From a virus, in IMG/VR virus record IMGVR_UViG_3300031951_001045, positions 1-26,386 of that record: a stretch of DNA of 26,386 nt; one strand, given 5' to 3'. The position numbers and the translations under genes are program-made. Each line of letters starts with the position of its first letter. Position 1 is the first letter of the stretch. Positions 6,224 through 15,366 of this stretch are shown here, one piece after another. The notes beneath the pieces are model-generated. The model was given only the letters and a program-made list of their open reading frames with translations, was not told the origin of the DNA and made no database searches.

Positions 6224-8759
6224 TTCTAAGTCCTCCTAGTTGAGATTGAAGTTGGTTTTGAGCTTCTAAAACCGTTTGCACTTGCTCACTTTGCAAACGT
6301 TGTGCATCTCGAGTCAACTCGGCTGCTTTCATTCTTTCATCAGTCAAGTTATTCTCGGTATTCATAAGTATTTCGGCCTGAAGTTTGCGCGCGTCTTGCT
6401 CATTAGCAGCGTCAAGTTTTTTGGCGTTCAACTGTACGTCGGCTTGATCTTTAATAGCTTTGCGCTGTGTTTCAGCCATTTGTGTTTGCACCAACGCTTG
6501 AATGTTAGGATCTTGCGGTTGTTGCATATTTTGACGCATTTGCTGTAGCATTTGCAACGCTTTTTGCATCATACCTTGCACACCTGCAAACTGCTCCATG
6601 CTATCTTGGTGTACATGCTGTCCAGCTGCTGCCAAAAGTTGCTGCGCTTCACGCATAATAGGCTCAACTTTTAAAACATTAAAAGGTCGATCCAACGCTG
6701 CCGAGGTATAAGAGTCCATGTGATTGAGATACCATAGCGTTAGATGTTGCTTTAAATGCTCAAGCAGGCCAGGTATAAACACCGGTGCAATGATAGGATT
6801 GGATCCATACATAGGATCTTTAAAGTAATCCAAATGGATTTGAATATGGGCCAAATGATCCTGCATGGGGAATGCCCCAACCGGTTTGCCTAGTGTCATG
6901 GCCACGTTCTCAAGCGCCGGATTCATATCTTTTACATCTGCGGGATCAGGCAATACTTCATTAATCTCAGGCAGTTTAATTTGTTTTAAGATTCTCTTTT
7001 CAACTGCAAGCCGATTGTACAAGTCCGGATTGGCTTGTGCTCTTGCAGCCAGCGTTTGAATTTGCGCATATCGTTGTGTTTCCGCAAAGATATGTGGATC
7101 AGATACTGGTACAATGTCCGAGTTCTTTTCAAAATCTTCTTTCTCGACATTTAAATCCTCAACAATCTCGCCAAAAGTTTGCTCATCCAAATACCAACGG
7201 TTGATGCGACCAAGCACACGCAAAACTCGCCGTTGACTATCATGCAGTCTGGCATGAATGGATGAGAACACAGCCGCGCCTTGCTCAATTAAAGCTTGCG
7301 TTGTACCAACAGGCGCGTTGGATGTTATGTCGGCGATCTTTTCCTCGCTGGTTGTGACAACGCCTTTTGCAGCCTGTGTTAACCAACCTAAGAGTTGGAA
7401 TAAGATCGGGCTTGGTGGATTAAATGGCACAGGCATGGCGATCTTGCGCACATCATCTACACCAGGCGCACCTTCTATCTCCGCGACTTGTGTAGGCTCA
7501 ATCTGTGTGGATTGTCCACTAATTTTAGCTCCCTTAATCTTAAGCATTGTAGGAGCATTGTTGATGTGAGCAGAGTCCAGTAAAGCGCGAAGAGCGCCAG
7601 TAAGAGCAGCAGATAAACCACCAATAAGATGGGGAAGACCAATTGCATAGGCACCTCGCCAGGGAATAAACTTAAACTCAATTAGCCAATCAAGCTTGGT
7701 GTATGTGTCATCACCATTTTCCCAGTTACGGTATAAGCCAACCACACGGCGGCTAAGCTCATCAATCATCAAAATGTAAGGTGCTCTTTCACCCTTACAA
7801 TGCTTATCATCCTCAAGCTCTAACCATGTGTAGATATGAAACACTCTACGAATGCTGTCTACGTTTAGCGACTGATCGGTGCGGCCTTCAATCTTATCGG
7901 TTGCTTTTTGACTCTTGGATTCTTCCGGCTCCTGCGATGCTCGGTGTATGCTAATATCCAAATACAGACTAGAAGAAATTCTTACCTCAAACTCCTCCTG
8001 TGTGATATCATGGACCTCCGTGACACGTGAGGCAGTATAGAAATTACCCGCCGCGAATGGGAGATAGATATTATCAATGGGCACAAATTCAGAGCACGGT
8101 CGCCGCTTCTTATCGTCATACCAGATTTTAAGATATTGAGATCCACCGAGCGGAAGCTGTGTGAGCATTTGTTCTTGTTCATCGCGGTATTCCTCAATCT
8201 GCTCGGTTAACTGCCAGTTCATGTAGTCGCGTTTACGCTCGGCGCGTTCTACTTTTTCTTCAGTAACTTCGCCAATGATCTTGGTTTTAACCGGCCCATC
8301 CGGTGGAAATAGCTCTTTAATCGCACGGGCTGCAAAGTCTACACAAGCCTCGGCCATGACGGGGTGCACAACGCGGCTGGCGCCGGTAAACTGAGCTCCT
8401 CCTGGCGCGTCATTGCCAAGTCCAGTTCTTTTAATACCTTCTTCATATTGCTTGTCGCGTTCTTCTCTGGCGCGTTTATCTTTTTCAATTAAATCTAGGT
8501 ATTTGGTCGCAATGCCATCAAGAGTGCCAATATCAACTGTATCATCAGCCAAATTGGCGTAAAAGTCGGGTGTATCCTCAGGCCCTTGCAGCTCGGCTTC
8601 TTCAAGCTTAACAATGGCCGAGCCGTCGGGTAGTTCCTCGATATCTTCTTGGTCAAAAAGCTTTACAGCCGGCGTCTTGGCAAATTCTTCTTCTTGCTCT
8701 AAGTCTTCAACGGGCTCAATAAAACGTTGAAACTCCTGGGGAATAGGCATCTCAGGCAT
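6216..8759 (-). CDS. Portal protein, P22-like
   Basis: The 847-aa protein is a large podovirus-type portal. After an acidic N-terminus (1-110), the segment QYEEGIKRTGLGNDAPGGAQ then GASRVVHPVMAEACVDFAAR is a typical entry to the portal core. The core continues with membrane-free wing/stem segments (for example IPWRGAYAIGLPHLIGGLSA near 375 and TSEEKIADITSNAPVGTTQA). The C-terminal 150 residues form a long Gln/Ala/Lys/Glu coiled coil (about 690-840), comparable to the barrel helix of P22-type portals. It would form the dodecameric ring at the packaging vertex. It lies near the terminase genes and overlaps the giant upstream gene by 8 bases. Length over 700 aa favours the P22-like over the SPP1/HK97 class. 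Confidence 0.87.
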   Translation of the reverse strand: MPEMPIPQEFQRFIEPVEDLEQEEEFAKTPAVKLFDQEDIEELPDGSAIVKLEEAELQGPEDTPDFYANLADDTVDIGTLDGIATKYLDLIEKDKRAREERDKQYEEGIKRTGLGNDAPGGAQFTGASRVVHPVMAEACVDFAARAIKELFPPDGPVKTKIIGEVTEEKVERAERKRDYMNWQLTEQIEEYRDEQEQMLTQLPLGGSQYLKIWYDDKKRRPCSEFVPIDNIYLPFAAGNFYTASRVTEVHDITQEEFEVRISSSLYLDISIHRASQEPEESKSQKATDKIEGRTDQSLNVDSIRRVFHIYTWLELEDDKHCKGERAPYILMIDELSRRVVGLYRNWENGDDTYTKLDWLIEFKFIPWRGAYAIGLPHLIGGLSAALTGALRALLDSAHINNAPTMLKIKGAKISGQSTQIEPTQVAEIEGAPGVDDVRKIAMPVPFNPPSPILFQLLGWLTQAAKGVVTTSEEKIADITSNAPVGTTQALIEQGAAVFSSIHARLHDSQRRVLRVLGRINRWYLDEQTFGEIVEDLNVEKEDFEKNSDIVPVSDPHIFAETQRYAQIQTLAARAQANPDLYNRLAVEKRILKQIKLPEINEVLPDPADVKDMNPALENVAMTLGKPVGAFPMQDHLAHIQIHLDYFKDPMYGSNPIIAPVFIPGLLEHLKQHLTLWYLNHMDSYTSAALDRPFNVLKVEPIMREAQQLLAAAGQHVHQDSMEQFAGVQGMMQKALQMLQQMRQNMQQPQDPNIQALVQTQMAETQRKAIKDQADVQLNAKKLDAANEQDARKLQAEILMNTENNLTDERMKAAELTRDAQRLQSEQVQTVLEAQNQLQSQLGGLRNV

Positions 8760-11700
8760 TATGATTCCTTAGCATCATCTCGGCGCGCATTTGCGCCAAT
8801 GTTGGATTTTGTACAAAGCCGCCACGAGCAAAAATATCTGCCGGTGGATTTTCTTCTTGTATAAGTTGATCAATTGCGCGAAGCTGCGTATCAATTACAT
8901 TATGAATAGGCGATAAGACTTCAATTTTTGCATCAATTGTATCCATGCCTTCATTTCTAAGCTCTTCAATTTTTTGCATAAGACTTGGGTAATTATCTAA
9001 AAATATTTCTAGTTGATCAATTGAGTCAAGTAGTTGCGAAAATGCGTTTCTAGCTTCTTGTAGCGTATTAGTTCTACCCATGCCAGCAATTAAACCATCA
9101 TATAACGCGCGATGATCATCAAATAGTGTTAATCTTAGCATTGGCACAGATTGCGTGTAATCACCTGTTCTTGCAGCTTTATCAGTAATTGCAGTGGCCA
9201 AAATATTTCTGTACTGCAGTGGGTCCATTTCCATGGTACGTGCTACTAGCGTAGTTGCAAGAGAATTACGTAGCTCAGTTATGCCTCTCGCGCCTAAGCC
9301 TTGTGGTTGCACTCCAGGCAGTGCTTCAGGCGTATTATTTGCCATGTCGGTTAGACCAACAAGCGTTTGAAAAGTCTCAGGCGTATTAAATCCTTGATTA
9401 GCATCAAAATATCGATCATAGGCTTCGACCGCAGTGCGAATAAACTCAGGCCTTTCTGCTGGGACTGGTAATTGCTCAGGATCAGCCATTAATGCTTGCG
9501 CAGCTTGCTGAGGTCCTAATGCATTTTCTATAATTTGTGCATGCGAATTTATGTACCTGGCAGCCAAATTACGTTGTGGTGGTTCTAATCGCGCAAACTC
9601 TTCAGTAAGTACACGATTTGCGTACTCACGAAGCTTTTCTACAGCATCGCCTGGACTAGTTACATTATCATCACCAGTAACACGATCCAAAATTGTGCTG
9701 TACGTGGTTGCTACAATTCGATCACGTGGCTCATATAACATTTCAAGCGGATTATCAGGATTGAAGTTATCTTCCATGATTGCAAAGATAGCGTTGGCTA
9801 TAAGAGGCCGCTCAGGCGCTTGTGCTACCGCAGGTAATTGCTCAAGAGGTTTGCCTGACAGTAAGTTTTGCAAATCATTGATCGTTAATTCTTTAAACGG
9901 GTCAAATGGCTGCATGTTAGCAATTCTTTGCGCAAGCTCTTGTCTAACTTCAGGGGGCGTGTTTTCTAAATCAAACATAGTGGGGCGGCGCGTAATTTGA
10001 TCTCTAAGCCTGTTTGCGTTTATACGCATATCACCAGGCTCCATTGTGTTGAAGTAATTAAGCACAAGATTGGCTGCTACGTCAACCGGCTCACCCCCTG
10101 CTTGCATAACTTTACGTCTGCCTAGTTCTCGAGAAAATTCTTTAATTAAATCTCCTGCAAAAAAACTTTCATACAACGACATAGTATTGGCAATGTCGTT
10201 AATTACATTTTGAGGCGCATTTTCTAAGTTATACAACTCAGGCCTAAGTCGTAAATCCTGTGCTACGCTAGCGCCTCTTCTTAAGTTGGTGGACTCGCTG
10301 TTTAAAGCGTTTAGCGCAGTCAGCATGCCTTGTATAACAGGGTCGTTCACGTCTGCTTCGTCAGCTTGACGTGTCTTTAAATCTTTTATGCCTTGTTTGA
10401 TTTCACTACGTGTAACAAATCTTGGCTTGCCTTGTAACACGTCATTCATCATCATAGGGGAAATAGAAAACCGACTGGCTAACTCTGCTACACCTTCACG
10501 CACAGCGTCATAAATACCTGCATCAGTAAGAGGATCACTACTATAGGCAATCTTATTAGAATTAGCATTAAGGTACTCGGCTATAGACTTTGCGTAATTT
10601 GCGTCAATTGCGCCGTTTTGATACCCGTAAGCCGAGCCTATGTTAAAAACTTGCCCAGTAGGTAATTGCTCAATCTCATTTTTAAGTGCACTAAAATTTG
10701 GCGAATCGGTAGCATTTTCCAACCAAGCTAGGCCATTTCGTACGCCACCAACGTCGACTTTTGTCATAAACTTTTCAACGTTTTCGGGCGACAAGTACTT
10801 TGCAAGTATAGCCATTACCTCGGGTGTTGGGGGCTCAGGATTTTGCACGGCAAACATTTCAATGGTGCCTACCGGGTAACCTGTTGTGTTATCACGGATA
10901 GACACAATCTGTGATGAGCCTCTTTCTACATCGCGTATGTATCTGGGCAACTGACTTTCATCAAACTTGCTTTGTATTACACCTGTAATTGGGTTTGCTA
11001 CAGGCTCATGGTTGCGTGATTTGCCTGTTAAAAAATGTTTACGTTTGCCACCGGGGCCACCCGAAGCTACACAATGATCCAATATTTCAGTATCCGCGGA
11101 AAGGAGCCTGGCAATCTCAGATTTTGGATATGAGCTGTCTATTGTTAACGCTGTGATATTGCCAAACTTGCTAACAGTGGGCAAAGTGCCAATGTCATCT
11201 AGAAGCTTGTTTTGCAAATCATTAATGTACTTAATCTCTGCTAACTTGGCGTCACGTTCTTCTTTAATTCGTGTCTCAGCAATGTCTCTAATAAACCTGG
11301 CAAGTGGCGTATTTTTAATCTGATCAACAGGAATAACGCCTTGCATAATGTCGCGTGTAAACTTACTGCCTGCTTCTTCTAGGCCAGAAATGCGAAGCGG
11401 CGATTTACGAATGTCATACACTGTTTCAATGTCGGGGATCTTCTCAATACCTGGGAAAAACTTCTTTTGCGCGTAAGACAATTCATTTTTAACATTTTGA
11501 CTAATGCGAGGCGCCATAATCGCGTCACTAATAAGCTCAAATCTATCTGCTAATTTTAGATTATCAAGCTCAAAGGACGCGCGAGTAATCTCTTTTTCTT
11601 TTGTCTTAAGAGGGTTTGTTGTTGCAGCGTACGTTGGGTCATCGGCGGGATCGCGGTTTGGATTTTCTGCTAAAAACTTTTCGCCTAATGCGCGACGCTC

Positions 11701-13245
11701 CGCGTTTAGTGTTCTATAATCATCTTGCAAAGTTTCAAGCTCTGTTTCTTTTTCAGCAATTCGTTGCTTGTATGAGCCTTCTGGGTCTTTGTTGAATTGT
11801 TGTCTTGCTTTCTTTACTTCATCAATTACTTTTGAGTAATTTGATGTGTAATCATCAATGGCTTCTATTAACTCGGCTGCAGGTCTAAATGTCATGCCTT
11901 GCTCAGCAAGTTGTAATAGCGGATCTTTCTCAGTGCCTACAAACTTTTGCACATACTGTGTAAACGGGCCTGTAAGCCATTGATTGGCTGCAGTAAGTCT
12001 GTCGTTAAATTCTTGCAACGATGGTAATTGAACGCCAAAACGTTGCGCTATGTCTTGAGCTTCAGGTGATTTAGTAAACGCGTCAAGCCAGTTGTATCGC
12101 ATTTCAAGACGTTTATCAAGCGAGTATAAAGTGTTAAAGGCTTCATAAGCTTCATCCAATGCTGCATCAGGAAATAATTGCTTAACTTGGTTTTCTTCAA
12201 AAGCTGTAAGGCTTGTTTGCATATCAAAGTTGAATGCTGATGCTTGATCTTGAGTCATATTTTCACGTGGCCCAAGATATAACTTTTGATACGTATTATG
12301 TAGTACGCCTGCATTTCCAAGACTAGCTTTAGCAAACACTTCGCCAACGGGTGAAGCCTCAGTCAATACGTCGGTAATTTTGCCAACAGGCAAACTTACT
12401 GCTTCTGGTGATATATCACCAACAGATTTAGGCACCATCAATTGGCCACCAGGCATACGAATGGCGCCAACCGGTGGCCTGTCCGTAATGCCTGGCAAGT
12501 CTAAAGCTTGGCCTGCCGACTCAGCTCTGTTAGCCACAACACCTAGTTTTGCACCAACCGTAGGCTCACCAAATTGATCAAGCCTAACCATGCCTTGTTT
12601 TGCGTTAGGAAAGTCTATTGGAATGTCACGCACTTCTTGCTTTAGCTTTGCAGCCTGTCCACCCATAGCTCTTACATCATCCGGTGTAAGCATAGACCTA
12701 ACAGGCGCTCTGCCGCCTGCAACAGGCCACATATGCGGGAGCTTGGACTCTTCAGCTAATTGCATTAAAGCTTGCAGGTTTTCTTTGCCACCTGCGGATC
12801 TTGGTTCAAACGTACGGGCTGCAATTTGTTGCTCAATGCTTGGCGTTTTGGCCAAGAGCTCAGCTCTTTGCGCCGGCGTGATTATGTTTGCAAGCTCCAA
12901 AGCTTTGGTCGTGCCCGTCTTGGCAAGCGATTCACCTGCTGCAAGAGGCATTGAGCCCATGCTTGATAAGATGGACAATGCAGGCTCAACATACGGCGCA
13001 ACCACGCGCTCCATGAATTGCCCTTGAGGCGATGTTGCCTTGACCTGTGATTGACGTCTTAAAGCTTCCTGCTCGGCCAAGTAATTACCATAAACAATAT
13101 TCTCAGGTGTAGGAATTTCTCTGGTCTGCTCGTAGTTTGCAGGCTTTGGTGGCGCGCGGTTTGCCAAAGCGTAGCGCATTTGATCAAGCTCGGACTGATC
13201 CGGATTGAGCGCGGACAGAAAGAAATCTAATTCACTAGATGGCAT
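8752..13245 (-). CDS. Giant 1497-aa protein with PcfJ-like segment
   Basis: This 4.5-kb gene sits between the large terminase and portal, overlapping them by 11 and 8 bases. Residues 1-470 look helical and mixed; a coiled coil lies near 475-560 (IAEKETELETLQDDYRTLNA). Residues about 715-800 contain TEILDHCVASGG, then YIRDVERGSSQIVSIRD and YPVGTIEMFAVQ. This matches from memory the PcfJ-like pattern (HCVGSY, then I-x-SLRD, then TIE) of plasmid and phage proteins of unknown activity. The rest is mostly helical with repeated LENTPPEVRQELAQRIANM-like segments. It ends ARGGFVQNPTLAQMRAEMML, a tail I have seen on other phage proteins. It has no signal or membrane segments. It resembles multi-domain polyvalent or ejection proteins that travel with phage DNA; this role is inference. 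Confidence 0.75.
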   Translation of the reverse strand: MPSSELDFFLSALNPDQSELDQMRYALANRAPPKPANYEQTREIPTPENIVYGNYLAEQEALRRQSQVKATSPQGQFMERVVAPYVEPALSILSSMGSMPLAAGESLAKTGTTKALELANIITPAQRAELLAKTPSIEQQIAARTFEPRSAGGKENLQALMQLAEESKLPHMWPVAGGRAPVRSMLTPDDVRAMGGQAAKLKQEVRDIPIDFPNAKQGMVRLDQFGEPTVGAKLGVVANRAESAGQALDLPGITDRPPVGAIRMPGGQLMVPKSVGDISPEAVSLPVGKITDVLTEASPVGEVFAKASLGNAGVLHNTYQKLYLGPRENMTQDQASAFNFDMQTSLTAFEENQVKQLFPDAALDEAYEAFNTLYSLDKRLEMRYNWLDAFTKSPEAQDIAQRFGVQLPSLQEFNDRLTAANQWLTGPFTQYVQKFVGTEKDPLLQLAEQGMTFRPAAELIEAIDDYTSNYSKVIDEVKKARQQFNKDPEGSYKQRIAEKETELETLQDDYRTLNAERRALGEKFLAENPNRDPADDPTYAATTNPLKTKEKEITRASFELDNLKLADRFELISDAIMAPRISQNVKNELSYAQKKFFPGIEKIPDIETVYDIRKSPLRISGLEEAGSKFTRDIMQGVIPVDQIKNTPLARFIRDIAETRIKEERDAKLAEIKYINDLQNKLLDDIGTLPTVSKFGNITALTIDSSYPKSEIARLLSADTEILDHCVASGGPGGKRKHFLTGKSRNHEPVANPITGVIQSKFDESQLPRYIRDVERGSSQIVSIRDNTTGYPVGTIEMFAVQNPEPPTPEVMAILAKYLSPENVEKFMTKVDVGGVRNGLAWLENATDSPNFSALKNEIEQLPTGQVFNIGSAYGYQNGAIDANYAKSIAEYLNANSNKIAYSSDPLTDAGIYDAVREGVAELASRFSISPMMMNDVLQGKPRFVTRSEIKQGIKDLKTRQADEADVNDPVIQGMLTALNALNSESTNLRRGASVAQDLRLRPELYNLENAPQNVINDIANTMSLYESFFAGDLIKEFSRELGRRKVMQAGGEPVDVAANLVLNYFNTMEPGDMRINANRLRDQITRRPTMFDLENTPPEVRQELAQRIANMQPFDPFKELTINDLQNLLSGKPLEQLPAVAQAPERPLIANAIFAIMEDNFNPDNPLEMLYEPRDRIVATTYSTILDRVTGDDNVTSPGDAVEKLREYANRVLTEEFARLEPPQRNLAARYINSHAQIIENALGPQQAAQALMADPEQLPVPAERPEFIRTAVEAYDRYFDANQGFNTPETFQTLVGLTDMANNTPEALPGVQPQGLGARGITELRNSLATTLVARTMEMDPLQYRNILATAITDKAARTGDYTQSVPMLRLTLFDDHRALYDGLIAGMGRTNTLQEARNAFSQLLDSIDQLEIFLDNYPSLMQKIEELRNEGMDTIDAKIEVLSPIHNVIDTQLRAIDQLIQEENPPADIFARGGFVQNPTLAQMRAEMMLRNHNA

Positions 13246-14665
13246 AGGGGTTTACCCTTCTAGGTTTTGTCTCATCGACGTAAGAGTCGGAGTCATCATA
13301 CACCACGTCAATAGTTATGAGCCCCATGTCGCGTAAAATTCTTAAAGCCTGAGTTGTACTGTCTACCAAGTCATCGTGTCTAACTTCGGGGAACGAGCAA
13401 AGCTGGTTGATGAGAGGCTCAGCCCAATCACGAGCATAGCCCGCTTTGACCGATGACTCAGGCACATAGACGCGGCCTTTGGCAATGATAGAGCTCACGA
13501 TATTAAGACGTTGCATCTTATCCGCATTGCCTGGATTGTAAGCTCTTACAGGCAAACCACCACGTTGCAAGTCCTGGACAAGTGATATGCCGGCTGATTT
13601 GTCCTCGATTAAAATGAGATCAACTTTTTTGCCATGCCCAAACTCATTCTCATCTCCATAAATGGCGCCGGCTTCCTCAATAACACGAGGCCTGAGATCC
13701 GGATACTGCATGTATTCTTCCCAGCAATCGATCAGCATGACCGACATCGCCGAGTCCGCACCCGGCTTAAACACGCCCCACACGGTGCAGGCAGTTGGAT
13801 CATTCTTAGTCTTGTCAGATGTGGCACAGTCATAGCTTTGCACGACATACTCAAATCGTGGAAGCGACTTCTCATTTGGCCAAAGCTTAAACCAATCACG
13901 TTTTATGATGCCTGATTCTTCGGGATCAATAAGCTCGGCGTAGATCTCTTGTCTTCCTAACTTAGTTCCTTCGTATTGCAAAATTTGTTGTCTGAAAGTT
14001 GGAGCGAGGTTCTGGAGATTGTCGTACGTACTGGCCGTGGTGTAGCATACATCCTGGCCGTCGCGTGCCACCAGATCGGCAACTAGAGGTTTCGGTTTTG
14101 GCGTTGTGGTGCAGATTAAGCGAGGCTGTGTGCCAAGCCGTAGCCCAAACTGAATCATGTCCCACGAATCATCAAGGTACTCCCATGCTGCAAGCTCATC
14201 GAGCCAACCACCATGGAACTGCGGGCCTCGGAATCGCTCAGGCTCAGAGGCTGGAATCCCTTTAATGAGACTCCCGTTCTTTAGTCTCAATTCATGCAAT
14301 GATCGTGTATAGGTTTCAATCAACTCGGTAGGGGTTACGCTCAGCAAACCTGAGTCACCCTCAAAGCACACATCGCGTACATCCCCTGAAGTAGGCGCGG
14401 ACACTAGCCACCGCGTACTAGGTTTGGTCCAAGCTTCGTGCCAGGTCCACTCAGCAGCAGTGCGCGTTTTACCGGCGCCCCGACCTGCCAAGAGCAACCA
14501 TATCGTCCACCAATCTCCTGCTGGAGGTATTTGGTGCTTGTTTGCGATGGTAAGCCACTTAATGCGTGCTTTGACAGCAGCACGCTGCTCTGGTGGGAGT
14601 TTGCCAAGATCCGGCCCATTACGAATCCTGTCGGCAAATTTTTCAGCTATCTCCGGCTTCAGCAT
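13235..14665 (-). CDS. terL: Terminase large subunit
   Basis: The packaging ATPase-nuclease (476 aa) shows a Walker A GRGAGKT (61-67), Walker B WLDELA (154-159), and the coupling motif CTTTPKPKP (185-193). The C-terminal RNase H-like nuclease has D279 in QSYDCATSD, E354/D355 in LIEDKSAG and D431/D432 in RHDDLVDST as metal-binding candidates. It looks like the Terminase_6/COG5323 family. It pumps DNA into the procapsid through the portal and cuts the concatemer. It overlaps the small subunit by 23 bases and the next gene by 11. All key residues are present, so it should be active. Confidence 0.95.
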   Translation of the reverse strand: MLKPEIAEKFADRIRNGPDLGKLPPEQRAAVKARIKWLTIANKHQIPPAGDWWTIWLLLAGRGAGKTRTAAEWTWHEAWTKPSTRWLVSAPTSGDVRDVCFEGDSGLLSVTPTELIETYTRSLHELRLKNGSLIKGIPASEPERFRGPQFHGGWLDELAAWEYLDDSWDMIQFGLRLGTQPRLICTTTPKPKPLVADLVARDGQDVCYTTASTYDNLQNLAPTFRQQILQYEGTKLGRQEIYAELIDPEESGIIKRDWFKLWPNEKSLPRFEYVVQSYDCATSDKTKNDPTACTVWGVFKPGADSAMSVMLIDCWEEYMQYPDLRPRVIEEAGAIYGDENEFGHGKKVDLILIEDKSAGISLVQDLQRGGLPVRAYNPGNADKMQRLNIVSSIIAKGRVYVPESSVKAGYARDWAEPLINQLCSFPEVRHDDLVDSTTQALRILRDMGLITIDVVYDDSDSYVDETKPRRVNPYAI

Positions 14666-15110
14666 CGCGCTGTCTTACGGCCAAGAGATCATTGATCAAA
14701 TCTTGTGAAAAGTCATGCATTACATCAACTTGAATTGCGCCGTCATTTTTGCCGGTGACCTCGACTTTAGAATTTTCACGATATTCGTTGGGAAACCTCG
14801 CAGCCATGGAACGCGACCATAGCCCGGTGTTAAGCTTTGGCGCGCCTGGAGTCTCAATAACGTGCGTCTCAGCAAGTTGCTCCCAGTAAGCTAGCGCGTC
14901 TAATCGTGCTAAGTCCAAGGCTGCCCGAAAATCGTCGTGAACTTCTTCCCAGTTACGAAGATTAGATGGCGTAATGCCAAGCTCGGACGCGATTTGCCAA
15001 CGCGACTTGCCCAGTTTGCCAAGTGGCTCAATTTTTTCGCACAGCGCGGGATCGTACTTAGTAGGTCGACCTAAGAACTTCCCGTCCTTTGTCGGAGTTT
15101 TCGTAGTCAT
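14643..15110 (-). CDS. terS: Terminase small subunit
   Basis: The 155-aa protein has an N-terminal GRPTKYDPALCEKI segment and a helix-turn-helix (RWQIASELGITPSNLRNWEE, about 37-56). A helical region ARLDALAYWEQLAETHVIET and a C-terminal part with LWSRSMAARFPNEYRE follow. This is the usual layout of phage small terminase subunits that bind pac/cos DNA and hand it to the large subunit, whose gene overlaps this one by 23 bases. There is no clear Shine-Dalgarno before the ATG, which lies only a few bases after a possible promoter. Confidence 0.88.
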   Translation of the reverse strand: MTTKTPTKDGKFLGRPTKYDPALCEKIEPLGKLGKSRWQIASELGITPSNLRNWEEVHDDFRAALDLARLDALAYWEQLAETHVIETPGAPKLNTGLWSRSMAARFPNEYRENSKVEVTGKNDGAIQVDVMHDFSQDLINDLLAVRQRDAEAGDS

Positions 15111-15120
15111 AGTGAAAGCG

Positions 15121-15151
15121 AGTTATACCACAACACTTTATGGATTGTACA
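15121..15151 (-). promoter_or_regulatory. Possible late promoter before terminase genes
   Basis: On the minus strand TGTACA (15151-15146) is followed, after 18 bases, by an extended -10, TGG-TATAAC (15130-15122). The -35 matches 4 of 6 and the -10 matches 5 of 6 consensus bases. A start about 7 bases later would lie only some 5 bases before the terS ATG, giving an almost leaderless message; this fits the lack of a Shine-Dalgarno but weakens the call. Confidence 0.35.
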
Positions 15152-15174
15152 CAGGTTTGGATTTTGCGCCAGCA

Positions 15175-15356
15175 GGTAACAAAAAGCAGGTAACACTAGG
15201 CCCGAAAACTATTATAGAAAAACGTATATATATGTATATACATACATAAGTACACATATCTATATAAAAATATAAATTACTGTTACTTACTGTTACCTTG
15301 TTACCTTTCAATCCAGCAAAGGCTCTCATCGGTAACACCAAAGTAACAGGGTAACA
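15175..15356. repeat. Cluster of eight GGTAACA boxes around an AT-rich core; candidate origin
   Basis: The intergenic stretch 15111-15366 between terS and the helicase-primase holds no credible gene. It carries GGTAACA-type boxes at 15175-15181, 15189-15195, 15331-15337, 15343-15348 (AGTAACA) and 15350-15356. The inverted form TGTTACC/T occurs at 15281-15287, 15291-15297 and 15299-15305. Between the groups, about 15212-15278, lies an AT-rich alternating run (gtatatatatgtatatac...) that would melt easily. Short repeated boxes beside an AT-rich tract, next to the replicative helicase gene, is the arrangement of iteron-type origins. A regulator-binding site is the alternative. Confidence 0.55.
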
Positions 15357-15366
15357 CCTTTTTTCA

